Assembly (NCBI GenBank): GCA_963773335.1
Contig: CAVZAT010000004.1
Span: 1,240,001-1,304,000 of the forward strand
Origin: UBA4742 sp963773335
GTDB lineage: Bacteria; Actinomycetota; Acidimicrobiia; Acidimicrobiales; Acidimicrobilacustridaceae
Reading direction: 5' to 3'
Length of the DNA: 64,000 bases
Positions 35,483 to 43,877 of the stretch are shown in pieces (positions within the stretch are counted from its first letter, which is position 1; each line of letters starts with the position of its first letter). The notes beneath the pieces are model-generated. The model did no database searches and was not told where the DNA came from. It saw nothing but the letters and a program-made list of their open reading frames with translations. Made by a program: the position numbers and the translations under genes.

Positions 35483-36325
35483 GTGCGCCTCCGCTCGTTG
35501 ATCGCCCTCCTGTTCGCCGCGGCTCTGTTTGCCCCACTGGCCTGCTCCGCCCACCGCGCCTCGGCCAAGATCGACACCCACCGGCTCACCCACGCCACCC
35601 ACACCACCAACACCACCGTCGACCCGAACGACAAGTGGATCACCGAGGTGGCCACGGCCAAGGTACCCCAGGTGCAGGTCTTCCACGACCAGCCCGGTCA
35701 GCCCTCGACCACCACCACGGCACCCCCGGCCAGCGGCCACCAGGCGCCGCCCATCCCCCGCGCCGGGCTGAACGCGGCCGGTGTGGCCCTCCAACCCGAC
35801 AGCTACACGTATTCGAACCCGACGTACTTCAACAACCCGCTGGTGTTCGATGTGGTGCACGACGACGGGGACTGGCTGGCCGTGTCGCTGCTGGCCCGAC
35901 CCAACCACCAGGTGGGGTGGATCCGCCGCGACGACGTCACCCTGAGCACCACCCAGTACCACATGGACCTCACCCTGTCGGACTTCGACCTCAAGGTGTT
36001 CGACGGCCCCAACCTGGTGGTCGAGACCAAGGTGGTGGTGGGGACACCGTCCACCCCCACCCCCCTCGGCCACTTCTACCTGACCGAGAAGATCGCCCGA
36101 CCCCCGGCCGGCGCCTACGGGCCCTGGATCATGGCCACCAGCGCCTACTCCGAGCAGCTCGGCAGCTTCGACGGCGGGCTCCCGCAGGTGGCCTTCCACG
36201 GCACCAACCGACCTGCCCTCATCGGCACGCAGTCCTCGAACGGGTGCGTGCGAATGCCCGACGCGGTCGACCAGCAGCTGGCGGACGTGCTGCCGCCGGG
36301 TACGCCCATCACCATCCAGGCCTGA
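35483..36325 (+). CDS. L,D-transpeptidase lipoprotein (YkuD domain)
   Basis: Cell-wall cross-linking enzyme of 280 residues acting outside the membrane. The N-terminus LRSLIALLFAAALFAPLACS is a signal peptide ending in a lipobox (PLAC). A Thr/Pro-rich spacer follows (about 60-100), then a domain with VGWIRRDDVTLSTTQYHMDL. The YkuD catalytic core is PLGHFYLTEK, AFHGTNRPALIGTQSSNGCV, with the active-site cysteine in SNGCVRM and HGT as its partner. GTG at 35483 is the start. It would make 3-3 cross-links or attach proteins to peptidoglycan. It is divergent from gltX. Confidence 0.88.
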   Translation: MRLRSLIALLFAAALFAPLACSAHRASAKIDTHRLTHATHTTNTTVDPNDKWITEVATAKVPQVQVFHDQPGQPSTTTTAPPASGHQAPPIPRAGLNAAGVALQPDSYTYSNPTYFNNPLVFDVVHDDGDWLAVSLLARPNHQVGWIRRDDVTLSTTQYHMDLTLSDFDLKVFDGPNLVVETKVVVGTPSTPTPLGHFYLTEKIARPPAGAYGPWIMATSAYSEQLGSFDGGLPQVAFHGTNRPALIGTQSSNGCVRMPDAVDQQLADVLPPGTPITIQA

Positions 36326-36380
36326 TCCGGGTCACTCGCCGGCCCGGTCGCCGGGTGGGGCCGGGCGATCCGGCTACGCC

Positions 36381-36917
36381 TCACGCCGACGGGGCGGCAC
36401 GACGTTTGAAGAAGGCGCGCCAGTCCGTGGCGGCCTGGCGGACTACCTCGTCGTGAGTCATGCGCAGCACGGCCTGGGGCACCAGATCGGCGATGCGTCG
36501 CCGCTCCATGTAGTGATGGGGGTTGGCGGCCTCCTCGAACAGGGGGCGCCGCAACCGCAACAGCTCAGCGTCGGCCGGGGTCAGGAACCCCCACACGGTG
36601 AAGGCCACGGTCAGATCGTGCACGGCTGGCGCCCGCCCGAACAGCGACGCCCGCTTGAGCGCCACCGCAGAGCAACCGGAGATCACGTCATCGATCGACT
36701 CGGTCTCGTCCACCACCAACCGGTCCTCGAAGCGACGCGCCAGCTTCAACACGAAGCCCTGGTCGGGGCCCGGGTAGCCCAGCCGGGGACCGAGGGGCTG
36801 GCGACCGCTCAGCTCACCGGGACGGTCGGCCAGCCACTCCTCGCCGTTCCACGGCGGTGAGCGGTAGACGCGGGGCTTGTCGACGGGTGAGCGGGGGACG
36901 TACTCGGGGGCAGCCAT
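36381..36917 (-). CDS. Conserved hypothetical protein in the leuB-ilvE-cimA operon
   Basis: Protein of 178 residues that I do not recognise. It starts MAAPEYVPRSPVDKPRVYRS and contains WNGEEWLADRPGELSGRQP and PGPDQGFVLKLARRFEDRLV, then a helical half (HDLTVAFTVWGFLTPADAEL, ADLVPQAVLRMTHDEVV). No signal peptide or membrane helix. It begins 10 bases after the cimA stop, so it belongs to the same transcript. Function unknown. Confidence 0.75.
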   Translation of the reverse strand: MAAPEYVPRSPVDKPRVYRSPPWNGEEWLADRPGELSGRQPLGPRLGYPGPDQGFVLKLARRFEDRLVVDETESIDDVISGCSAVALKRASLFGRAPAVHDLTVAFTVWGFLTPADAELLRLRRPLFEEAANPHHYMERRRIADLVPQAVLRMTHDEVVRQAATDWRAFFKRRAAPSA

Positions 36918-36927
36918 CACCGCGATC

Positions 36928-38556
36928 CTACGCCGCGGTGTGCAGGAGGCCGTAGACGAGTGAGTCGACCAGCGCGTGCCAGGACGCCTCGATGACGTTG
37001 GTGTCCACCCCCACGGTCGTCCACACGTTCTCGCCATCGGTCGAGTCGATGAGGACGCGCACCACCGCTCCGGTGGCCGACCCGCCGTCGAGGACCCGGA
37101 CCTTGAAGTCGGTGAGGTGGATGCGCTCCAGGGCGGGGAACCCACCGTTGAGAGCGGCGCGCACCGCCACGTCCAGCGCGTTCACCGGACCGTTGCCCTC
37201 TCCCACAGCCGCCACCCGCACCCCGTCGACCCACAGCTTGACCGTGGCCTCGACACTGACCTCGACGGCGTCTTCCCGGGTCACGGGACCTTCGCGGTGG
37301 TAGCTCGAAACGCGGTAGGCCTCGACCTCGAAGAACTCGTGGTTCCAACCCGCGGCCCGGCGCATCAGCAGCTCGAGAGACGCATCGGCCGCCTCGAACA
37401 GCCAGCCCTTGGCCTCCAGGGCCTTGAGCTGGTCGCTGAGGAGGCCGGCCGCTCGGTCGTCGAGCTCGACGCCCAGCTCCCGCGCCTTCATGGCCATCCC
37501 GGCGCGGCCCCCGAGGTCCGACACCAGCACGCGGGTGTGGTTGCCCACCACCGTCGGGTCCACGTGCTCGTAGGTGGCTCCGCCCGCCCGGCCCAGCGCC
37601 GAGGTGTGCAGGCCGCCCTTGTGGGCGAAGGCCGACACCCCGACGAACGGGTCGGCGGGTGACGGGGGCACGTTGACCAGCTCGGCCACGTGACGGCTGA
37701 CCGCGGTGAGCCGCTCCAGGCGCCCCTCGGGCAGGGTGGCGATCCCCAGCTTGAGGGTCAGGTCCGGGATGACGGTCATGAGGTTGGCGTTGCCGGTGCG
37801 CTCGCCGTAGCCGTTCACGGTGCCCTGCACCTGGGTTGCTCCGCCCAGCACGGCGGCCACCGAATTGGCCACCGCGCACCCCGAGTCGTTTTGGGTGTGG
37901 ATGCCGATGGCCACCCCGGACAGGTAGGCGCGGACCGCGTCGGTGATGCGCTGCACCTCATGGGGCAACGAGCCCCCGTTGGTGTCGCACAGGACCACGC
38001 AATCAGCGCCGGCCATGGCCGCGGACTCCACCACCGACAAGGCGTAAGCGGGGTTGGCCTTGTACCCGTCGAAGAAGTGCTCGGCGTCGAAGAACACCCG
38101 CCGCCCGGCGCTCTTGAGGAACTCGACGGACTCGCCGACCATGGCCACGCCCTCGTCCAGGGTGGTCTGCAGCGCCTCGGTGACGTGGAAGTCCCAGCTC
38201 TTGCCCACGATGCACACCGTGGAGGTCTCGGCGCCAACCAGGGCAGCCAGGGTGGGATCGACGTCGACCTTGCCCGCCGGGCGGCGGGTGGACCCGAACG
38301 CCACCAGTTCGGCGGTGGAAAGGTGCAGGTCATGGGGGGCGCGGCGGAAGAACTCCTCGTCGCGGGGGTTGGCCTGGGGATAGCCGCCCTCGATCCAGCG
38401 CACGCCCAGCCAGTCCAGCTGCTCGGCCACCCGCAGCTTGTCCTCCACCGTGAGCGAGATGCCCTCGAACTGGGCCCCGTCGCGCAAGGTCGTGTCGAAG
38501 ATCTCGACCGAGGAAGGGACCACCTCGTCGGCGGCTACGTCGGGGTCAGCGGACAT
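36928..38556 (-). CDS. cimA: (R)-citramalate synthase
   Basis: Enzyme of 542 residues condensing pyruvate and acetyl-CoA to citramalate, the first step of the threonine-independent isoleucine route. The TIM-barrel motifs VEIFDTTLRDGAQFEGISL and the metal-site GIHTQNDSGCAVANSVAAV are clear. The length and the N-terminal EQLDWLGVRWIEGGYPQANP match the long CimA group rather than 2-isopropylmalate synthase. The C-terminal regulatory domain (from about residue 420) is complete, so feedback by isoleucine is likely. Its first bases overlap the ilvE stop by 11 bases. Confidence 0.9.
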   Translation of the reverse strand: MSADPDVAADEVVPSSVEIFDTTLRDGAQFEGISLTVEDKLRVAEQLDWLGVRWIEGGYPQANPRDEEFFRRAPHDLHLSTAELVAFGSTRRPAGKVDVDPTLAALVGAETSTVCIVGKSWDFHVTEALQTTLDEGVAMVGESVEFLKSAGRRVFFDAEHFFDGYKANPAYALSVVESAAMAGADCVVLCDTNGGSLPHEVQRITDAVRAYLSGVAIGIHTQNDSGCAVANSVAAVLGGATQVQGTVNGYGERTGNANLMTVIPDLTLKLGIATLPEGRLERLTAVSRHVAELVNVPPSPADPFVGVSAFAHKGGLHTSALGRAGGATYEHVDPTVVGNHTRVLVSDLGGRAGMAMKARELGVELDDRAAGLLSDQLKALEAKGWLFEAADASLELLMRRAAGWNHEFFEVEAYRVSSYHREGPVTREDAVEVSVEATVKLWVDGVRVAAVGEGNGPVNALDVAVRAALNGGFPALERIHLTDFKVRVLDGGSATGAVVRVLIDSTDGENVWTTVGVDTNVIEASWHALVDSLVYGLLHTAA

Positions 38557-39463
38557 GTTCGAGCCAGTCCTTGTACCGGTCGACCTGGCCGCGCACGGTC
38601 TTGGCGTACTCGGCGGCGATGGCCGAGGTCATGGTCCCGGGGACCGGGATGGGGCGGTCGTCGACCGAGCTGACCGCGCTCACCTCGGCTGCGGTCCCGC
38701 ACACGAACATCTCCTCGCACACGTACAGGTCGCTGCGGGTCAGATGGTCGAACCGGGTCTCGAAGCCCAGGTCGCGAGCGATGGTCATGACCGAGTCCTG
38801 GGTGATGCCCTCGAGGGCGCCGGCGGCCAGGGGCGGGGTGATGAGCACGCCGTCGCGGGCCGCAAAGATGTTCTCGCCGGTGCACTCGCTCACGAACCCG
38901 GCCGAGTTCAACATGATCGCCTCGTCGTAGCCGGCCTTGAGCGCCTCCACCTTGGCCAGCGACGAGTTCACGTAGTTGCCGGTGGTCTTGGCCGCCGGAG
39001 GCATCGTGTTGTGGTCGTGGCGCGTCCACGACGAGACCTTCATGCGCACGCCCTGGGTGGCGGCGTCGTCGCCCAGATACGCACCCCACGGCCAGCAGGC
39101 GATGGACACGTCCACGGTGCAGGGCAGGGTGTTGAGCCCCATCTCGCCGTAGCCGAAGTAGGCGATGGGCCGGATGTAGCACGACGGCAGACCGGAGGCG
39201 GCCACCACCGCCTTGGTGGCCTCCACCAACTCCTCGACCGAGTACGGCAGGTCCATCATCATGATGCGGGCCGAGTTGTGCAGCCGCTCCATGTGGTCGG
39301 TCAGACGGAACACCGCGGGGCCGTCGGCCGTCTCGTAGGCCCGCACGCCTTCGAACACACCCATGCCGTAGTGCAGGGTGTGGGTCAGCACGTGGATCTT
39401 GGCATCGTCCCAGTCGACCAGTTGGCCGTTCATCCAGATCTTGGCGGTGGGCGTGATGGGCAT
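38546..39463 (-). CDS. ilvE: Branched-chain amino acid aminotransferase
   Basis: PLP enzyme of 305 residues carrying out the last step for isoleucine, leucine and valine. HTLHYGMGVFEGVRAYET, VEELVEATKAVVAASGLPSC, SSLAKVEALKAGYDEAIMLN (PLP lysine region) and ECTGENIFAARDG are the family blocks. It is the fold-type IV enzyme. It lies between leuB and cimA in one operon behind the attenuator at 40594-40722. Confidence 0.93.
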   Translation of the reverse strand: MPITPTAKIWMNGQLVDWDDAKIHVLTHTLHYGMGVFEGVRAYETADGPAVFRLTDHMERLHNSARIMMMDLPYSVEELVEATKAVVAASGLPSCYIRPIAYFGYGEMGLNTLPCTVDVSIACWPWGAYLGDDAATQGVRMKVSSWTRHDHNTMPPAAKTTGNYVNSSLAKVEALKAGYDEAIMLNSAGFVSECTGENIFAARDGVLITPPLAAGALEGITQDSVMTIARDLGFETRFDHLTRSDLYVCEEMFVCGTAAEVSAVSSVDDRPIPVPGTMTSAIAAEYAKTVRGQVDRYKDWLEHVR

Positions 39464-39474
39464 CGGGCTTCCCC

Positions 39475-40569
39475 TTAGAGTCGGTTGGCGACGGCGTCGC
39501 CGATCTGGCTGGTCGAGCCGGTGAGCGAGTTGGGATCGGAACAGGCCTTGCGGATGCGGGCGGCGGCGTCGGCCTCACCCAGGAAGTCGAGCATCATGGC
39601 CGCCGACAAGATGGCGGCGATGGGATTGGCCTTGGCCTGGCCGGCGATGTCGGGAGCCGAACCGTGGACCGGCTCGAACATCGAGGGGCCGGTGCGGTCG
39701 GGGTTGAGGTTGCCCGACGAGGCCAGGCCGATGCCGCCGGACACCGCGCCGCCCAAGTCGGTGAGGATGTCGCCGAAGAGGTTCTCGGTCACGATCACGT
39801 CGTACTGCTGGGGCGACTGCACGAAGTAGATGCAGGCCGCATCCACGTGGTTGTAGGCGGTGGTGACGTCGGGGTACTCGGTGGCGACCTCGTGGAAGGT
39901 GCGGTCCCACAGGTCACCGGAGAAGGTCAACACGTTGGTCTTGTGCACCAGGGTGAGATGGCGGCGGGGCCGGGACCGGGCCAGCTCGAAGGCGTAGCGC
40001 ACGCAGCGCTCGACGCCGTGGCGGGTGTTGACCGAGCCCTGGGTGGCGACCTCGTGGGGCGTGCCCTTGCGCAGGAACCCGCCCTCACCGGCGTAGGTAC
40101 CCTCGGTGTTCTCGCGGATGACGATGAAGTCGTGGGACGGGTCGGGGGCCGAGTCTCCCGCTCCCGGCCGCTCGGGCAGGAGAAAGGGTCGCTGGTTGAT
40201 GTAGAGGTCGAGGTCGAAGCGCATCTTCAGCAACAGACCCCGCTCGATCAACCCCGGCGGCACCTCGGGGGTGCCCACCGCCCCCACCAACAGGGCGTCG
40301 AGCTGGCGCCACTCATCCACGATCTCGTCGCTCAGCACCATGCCGTCTACCGCGTAGCGGGCCCCGCCCAGGTCGTAGTCGACGGTGTCGAGCTCGACAC
40401 CGGCCGCGGCCACCACCTTGAGGGCCTCGGCCACGACCTCCGGGCCGATGCCGTCGCCACCGATGACGCCGACACGGGGCGCGCCGGTGCGTTCGGCGGG
40501 TGTCGAAGGGTTCGAAGCGGGGTTGGGCACGGGATGTCGGACCTTTCGCAGCGGGGGCGGTCCGGCCAT
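39475..40569 (-). CDS. leuB: 3-isopropylmalate dehydrogenase
   Basis: NAD-dependent dehydrogenase of about 360 residues, oxidising 3-isopropylmalate in leucine synthesis. RVGVIGGDGIGPEVVAEALK opens the fold; MRFDLDLYINQRPF, VIRENTEGTYAGEGGF and EPVHGSAPDIAGQAKANPIA are diagnostic. The start is unsure: ATG at 40569 (after GGGGCGGGTCGG) or GTG at 40530, both before the conserved part. It is the first structural gene after the attenuator, so leucine and isoleucine genes are likely regulated by charged branched-chain tRNA. Confidence 0.9.
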   Translation of the reverse strand: MAGPPPLRKVRHPVPNPASNPSTPAERTGAPRVGVIGGDGIGPEVVAEALKVVAAAGVELDTVDYDLGGARYAVDGMVLSDEIVDEWRQLDALLVGAVGTPEVPPGLIERGLLLKMRFDLDLYINQRPFLLPERPGAGDSAPDPSHDFIVIRENTEGTYAGEGGFLRKGTPHEVATQGSVNTRHGVERCVRYAFELARSRPRRHLTLVHKTNVLTFSGDLWDRTFHEVATEYPDVTTAYNHVDAACIYFVQSPQQYDVIVTENLFGDILTDLGGAVSGGIGLASSGNLNPDRTGPSMFEPVHGSAPDIAGQAKANPIAAILSAAMMLDFLGEADAAARIRKACSDPNSLTGSTSQIGDAVANRL

Positions 40570-40593
40570 CCGACCCGCCCCGAGAACGAGAAA

Positions 40594-40646
40594 ACCGTCC
40601 ACCGAGGTGGACGGTCGAGAGCGCACGCCGAGGTACGGCGTGCGCT
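40594..40646 (-). terminator. Tandem hairpins forming an attenuator ahead of leuB
   Basis: Read on the minus strand: hairpin 1 at 40646-40620 (11-bp stem AGCGCACGCCG), then hairpin 2 at 40615-40594 (10-bp stem ACCGTCCACC, 2-base loop) followed at once by TTTTCTCGTTCT. Hairpin 2 with its U-run is a classical intrinsic terminator. It ends just before the leuB start. The leader ORF stop lies on the first base of hairpin 1. Confidence 0.75.
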
Positions 40647-40722
40647 ACGGAATGATGGCTACCGGGGTGAGGACGGAAGGAAGCACTCTCTCCAGTGTGG
40701 TGGTGACCAGCCCGTTCGTCAA
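40645..40722 (-). CDS. Putative branched-chain leader peptide
   Basis: Short ORF on the minus strand ending at TAG 40645-40647. With the GTG at 40686 it reads MLPSVLTPVAIIP, in which six of 12 residues after Met are Leu, Val or Ile. A longer version from TTG at 40722 has 25 residues with ten such codons. It directly precedes the tandem hairpins. Stalling at Leu/Val/Ile codons near the hairpins would control termination before leuB. GGAG is close to the GTG but the spacing is short. Confidence 0.6.
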   Translation of the reverse strand: MTNGLVTTTLERVLPSVLTPVAIIP

Positions 40723-40831
40723 CCCGATGGGCCGGGCGCTGACGGGGCGGGGAGCCGATCACCGGCTCAGACAGGTCGATCGCCGACCGATCGCCAGCTG
40801 AGCCGGGACCCGTCGTCGCTACCATGGGTGG

Positions 40832-41302
40832 GTGGACGACATGACCCAGCACCTGTCCCAGGACGCCTACGACCGCCTCAGGGCCGAGCACGAGGAGCTC
40901 ACCACCCACGGGCGCACCGACATCGCTCGCAAGATCCAGTCGGCGCGTGAGCTGGGGGACCTGTCCGAGAACGGCGACTACCACGCGGCCAAGGAGGAGC
41001 AGGGCAAGATGGAGGGTCGCATCCGGCACCTGGCCGCCGTGCTCGAGAACGCCGAGATCGTCGACGCCTCCGACAGCGACCACGTGGTGGCCGGCTCGAT
41101 CGTGACCATCCGCTACGAGGGTGACGACGACATCGAGCGCTACCTGATCGGTTCGATCGAGGAACGCCGCGACGACCTGGTGGTCATGTCACCCGGTTCA
41201 CCGCTAGGGGCCGCCCTGCTGACCCACGCCGCGGGCGACACCGTCGAGTACGAGGCGCCGGGGGGCGTGCTCAAGGTCGAGATCATCGCCATCGAGTCGT
41301 GA
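40832..41302 (+). CDS. greA: Transcription elongation factor GreA
   Basis: GreA of 156 residues; it rescues backtracked RNA polymerase by promoting transcript cleavage. The N-terminal coiled coil includes LRAEHEELTTHGRTDIARKI and ARELGDLSENGDYHAAKEEQ, with the conserved acidic tip (DLSENGDY). The C-terminal FKBP-like domain contains ERYLIGSIEERRDDLVVMSP and DTVEYEAPGGVLKVEI. An ATG at 40841 is an alternative start. It is divergent from the leuB leader; its stop codon region is duplicated (see 41292-41327). Confidence 0.93.
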   Translation: MDDMTQHLSQDAYDRLRAEHEELTTHGRTDIARKIQSARELGDLSENGDYHAAKEEQGKMEGRIRHLAAVLENAEIVDASDSDHVVAGSIVTIRYEGDDDIERYLIGSIEERRDDLVVMSPGSPLGAALLTHAAGDTVEYEAPGGVLKVEIIAIES

Positions 41303-41327
41303 GCTGACCTCGAGTCGTGAGCTGACC
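41292..41327 (+). repeat. 18-bp tandem duplication over the greA stop
   Basis: Two perfect copies of TCGAGTCGTGAGCTGACC in direct tandem. The first includes the greA stop codon (TGA in GTCGTGA); the second duplicates it in the same phase, so translation is unaffected. Confidence 0.85.
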
Positions 41328-41341
41328 CCCGAGATGACCTG

Positions 41342-42271
41342 GTGAGCCCCTCCCGCCGGCCCTGGTCGGACGCGACCAACGCCCCGCGGACGGGCACGCC
41401 CGTGGCGGAGCCTCCGGGACTGCCAGCCGGCCAACCCCTCGAGCTGGCCGGGCGGGGTCGTACCTTCTACCGGCGCCAGCCTGGTCCGCCCGGCGCGCCG
41501 ACCCTGCTGTTGCTGCACGGCTGGACGGCCAACTCGGCCCTGAACTGGTACACCAGCTACGCCACGCTGTCGCGCCACTTCGACGTGGTGGCCATCGACC
41601 ACCGGGGTCACGGGCGAGGCATCCGATCGCGGCGGCGGTTCCGACTCGAGGATTGCGCCGACGATGCGGTGGCACTGGCCGACACGCTGGGGATCGATCG
41701 GTTCGTCCCTGTGGGCTACTCGATGGGCGGACCGGTGGCCCAGCTCATCTGGCGTCGCCATCCCCATCGGGTCGAGGGCCTGGTGCTGTGCTCCACGGCT
41801 CGCAACTTCGTGGGCCAGCGTCCAGGTGAGCGGGCCGCGGCCCCCATGCTGGGGCTGGCATCCCTGCTGGCCCGGGCCACGCCCATCCGCTGGCAGCGTT
41901 CGCTGGGCCTACGCCTGGCCACGGCCCGCTACGACCAGTCGGAGCTGGGCCGGTGGGCCCTGCAGGAGATCCAGCGCAACGATCCGCGCATGATCGTGGA
42001 GGCCGGCCAGGCCCTGGCCACCTTCTCGTCGCGGGCGTGGATCGGCGGGGTGGACGTGCCGACCGCGGTGCTGGTCAGCGAGTTCGACTCGGTCGTCCCG
42101 CCCCGTCGCCAGCACGCCTTGGCCGCGGCCATCGAGGGGGCCGTGGTCCACCCTGTGCGGGGCGACCACGGCGTGTGCGCACTCGACCCTGAAGCCTTCG
42201 TGCCCGTGCTCGATCAGGCGTGTGCCCAGGTCATCGAACAGGCGCAGGCCCGACCACGTCGAGCGGGCTGA
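41342..42271 (+). CDS. Alpha/beta hydrolase
   Basis: Hydrolase of 309 residues with the alpha/beta fold. The oxyanion HG motif is in TLLLLHGWTANSALNW, and the nucleophile elbow is VGYSMGGPVAQLIW with serine in GYSMGG. The acid residue is probably in VLVSEFDSVVPPRRQH and the histidine in VRGDHGVCALDP. The substrate is not evident. It starts at GTG 41342, close after greA. Its 3' end overlaps the convergent Ppx/GppA gene by 41 bases. Confidence 0.85.
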   Translation: MSPSRRPWSDATNAPRTGTPVAEPPGLPAGQPLELAGRGRTFYRRQPGPPGAPTLLLLHGWTANSALNWYTSYATLSRHFDVVAIDHRGHGRGIRSRRRFRLEDCADDAVALADTLGIDRFVPVGYSMGGPVAQLIWRRHPHRVEGLVLCSTARNFVGQRPGERAAAPMLGLASLLARATPIRWQRSLGLRLATARYDQSELGRWALQEIQRNDPRMIVEAGQALATFSSRAWIGGVDVPTAVLVSEFDSVVPPRRQHALAAAIEGAVVHPVRGDHGVCALDPEAFVPVLDQACAQVIEQAQARPRRAG

Positions 42272-43817
42272 TCTGGGGGGCGGCGGTCACCACCGACACC
42301 CGCCGGTCCAACACCGCCTCCAGCAGTTCGCGACGCTCGTTGGCCGTGTACAGCTCCAGGGAAATGTCGGCGCCGCCGGCCGCCTCGACCTCGATCACCA
42401 GGGTGCGACGATGGACGTGGGCGCTGACGCCTTGCACCCGAGCGCCGTGGGTGCGGTCCAACCCGATGGCCACTCGCAGGATGCCGGCCAACGTCCGCAC
42501 CCTGTCCTGGTCTCGGGAGCGCAGTGCCACGAACTCCGGGTGCTTGGCCGAGGGGGCGCTCTTGCGGTGGTAGCGCGCCACCAGGGCGATCATCTCGATC
42601 TCGTGGTCGTTGAACCCCGACAGGTGGTCGCTGTTGCGAATCACGTAGTAGGTGTGCTTGTGGTGCTTGCTGTGGGACACGAACAGGCCCACGTTGGCGA
42701 GCAGCGCGGCTGCCTCGAGCAGCTCCCGGGCATCGTCGCCCAGTCCGTGCAGATCGGCGGTGGCGTCGAACAGGGCCAGGGCCAGGCGAGCCACGTGCGC
42801 CGAGTGGGCCGGCTCCTCGTCCATCATCTCGGCCAGGCGGACGACGCTGCGCCGACGCAGGTCGTGGAGGTGGTGCAGGGCAGCACCATGGGTTCGTTGG
42901 AAGGCGTCGAGCAGCGCGCCCTCGCGCAGCGCGTAGCCCGACACCACCAGCTCGTCGATGCCGAAGGTGACCATGGCCTGGTCGAGGATGATGGCGCCGG
43001 CCAGGACGATGTCGGCCCGCGATGCCTCAAGGCCGGCTACCTCTCGACGCTTGGCCAGCGACAGCGCAGCCAGGCGCTTGACGGTGGACCGGGCCTCGGC
43101 CGCGGTGATGGTGGCGTTGTCGACGGTTCGGGGTGGGGCATCCTCGTGCGCGGCGATGACCATGGCCGCCACCGCCTCGATGGTGCCGGAGCTGCCCACT
43201 GCCACCTCGAAGCCCAGCCGGGCCACCTCCCGGGCCAGGGGCGCCAGCATGGCGTCGACGTAGCGCCGGCAGGCGTCCACCGCGCCCGGGTGCACCCGGT
43301 CGGTGCGGAAGAAGCGCCGGGTCAGACGGATGGCGCCCAGCTTGAAGCTGCGCACCGCCAGGATCTCGCTGCGCTCGCCCACCAGGACCTCGGTGCTGCC
43401 CCCGCCGATGTCGATCATGATCAGCCGCCGGTCGTACACGGGGACGGCCTGCAGCACGCCCAGGTAGATCAGGCGGGCCTCCTCGGTGCCGGAGATGACC
43501 TCGACCTCGACCCCGGCCTCGTGGCGGGCACGGCGTAGGAAGTCCTCCGCGTTCTCGGCTTCGCGCACGGCACTGGTGGCCACCGCGGTGACGCCGGCGT
43601 CAGAGATGTCGGCCACCTGGCGCAGGCGGGTCAGCGCTGCGATGCCCCGCTCGATGGCGTCGGGCGACAGCAGCTTCATGTCGCCTCCGCCCGAACCGAG
43701 TCGGACGGTCTCCTTCTCGTCGCCGATCACCTCGAAGTGGCCGGCATCGTCGAAGCGGGCCACCACCAGGTGGATCGAGTTGGTACCGATGTCGATGGCC
43801 GCCAGGTTCTCGCCCAT
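42231..43817 (-). CDS. Ppx/GppA-family phosphatase with HD domain
   Basis: Enzyme of about 528 residues that hydrolyses polyphosphate or pppGpp. The ASKHA ATPase-like domain is clear: AAIDIGTNSIHLVVAR, the acidic/serine stretch VATSAVREAENAEDFL, MIDIGGGSTEVLVGER, and VLAGAIILDQAMVTFGIDE. The C-terminal half is HD-type with HVARLALALFDATADLHGLG and ANVGLFVSHSKHHKHTYYVI. ATG at 43817 is preferred (AGGA ten bases upstream); GTG at 43823 is possible. Confidence 0.87.
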   Translation of the reverse strand: MGENLAAIDIGTNSIHLVVARFDDAGHFEVIGDEKETVRLGSGGGDMKLLSPDAIERGIAALTRLRQVADISDAGVTAVATSAVREAENAEDFLRRARHEAGVEVEVISGTEEARLIYLGVLQAVPVYDRRLIMIDIGGGSTEVLVGERSEILAVRSFKLGAIRLTRRFFRTDRVHPGAVDACRRYVDAMLAPLAREVARLGFEVAVGSSGTIEAVAAMVIAAHEDAPPRTVDNATITAAEARSTVKRLAALSLAKRREVAGLEASRADIVLAGAIILDQAMVTFGIDELVVSGYALREGALLDAFQRTHGAALHHLHDLRRRSVVRLAEMMDEEPAHSAHVARLALALFDATADLHGLGDDARELLEAAALLANVGLFVSHSKHHKHTYYVIRNSDHLSGFNDHEIEMIALVARYHRKSAPSAKHPEFVALRSRDQDRVRTLAGILRVAIGLDRTHGARVQGVSAHVHRRTLVIEVEAAGGADISLELYTANERRELLEAVLDRRVSVVTAAPQISPLDVVGPAPVR

Positions 43818-43842
43818 GTTCACTGCATCCTACCGGCGCCCC

Positions 43843-43874
43843 TTGGCGTCGAATCGACGTCGATTCGACGCCAA
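43843..43874. terminator. 32-bp perfect palindrome after the IclR gene (copy 1 of a pair)
   Basis: The sequence is its own reverse complement over 32 bases, centred at 43858/43859 with core CGAATCGACGTCGATTCG. It lies four bases after the stop of the leftward IclR gene and can form a 16-bp stem, so it could terminate that transcript. A related palindrome lies at 59038-59065. Confidence 0.6.
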
Positions 43875-43877
43875 CGG

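Noticed and set aside
34502..36325. Continuous 607-codon ORF on the plus strand
   Set aside because: Only the part from 35483 is the L,D-transpeptidase; the upstream part is the antisense of gltX.
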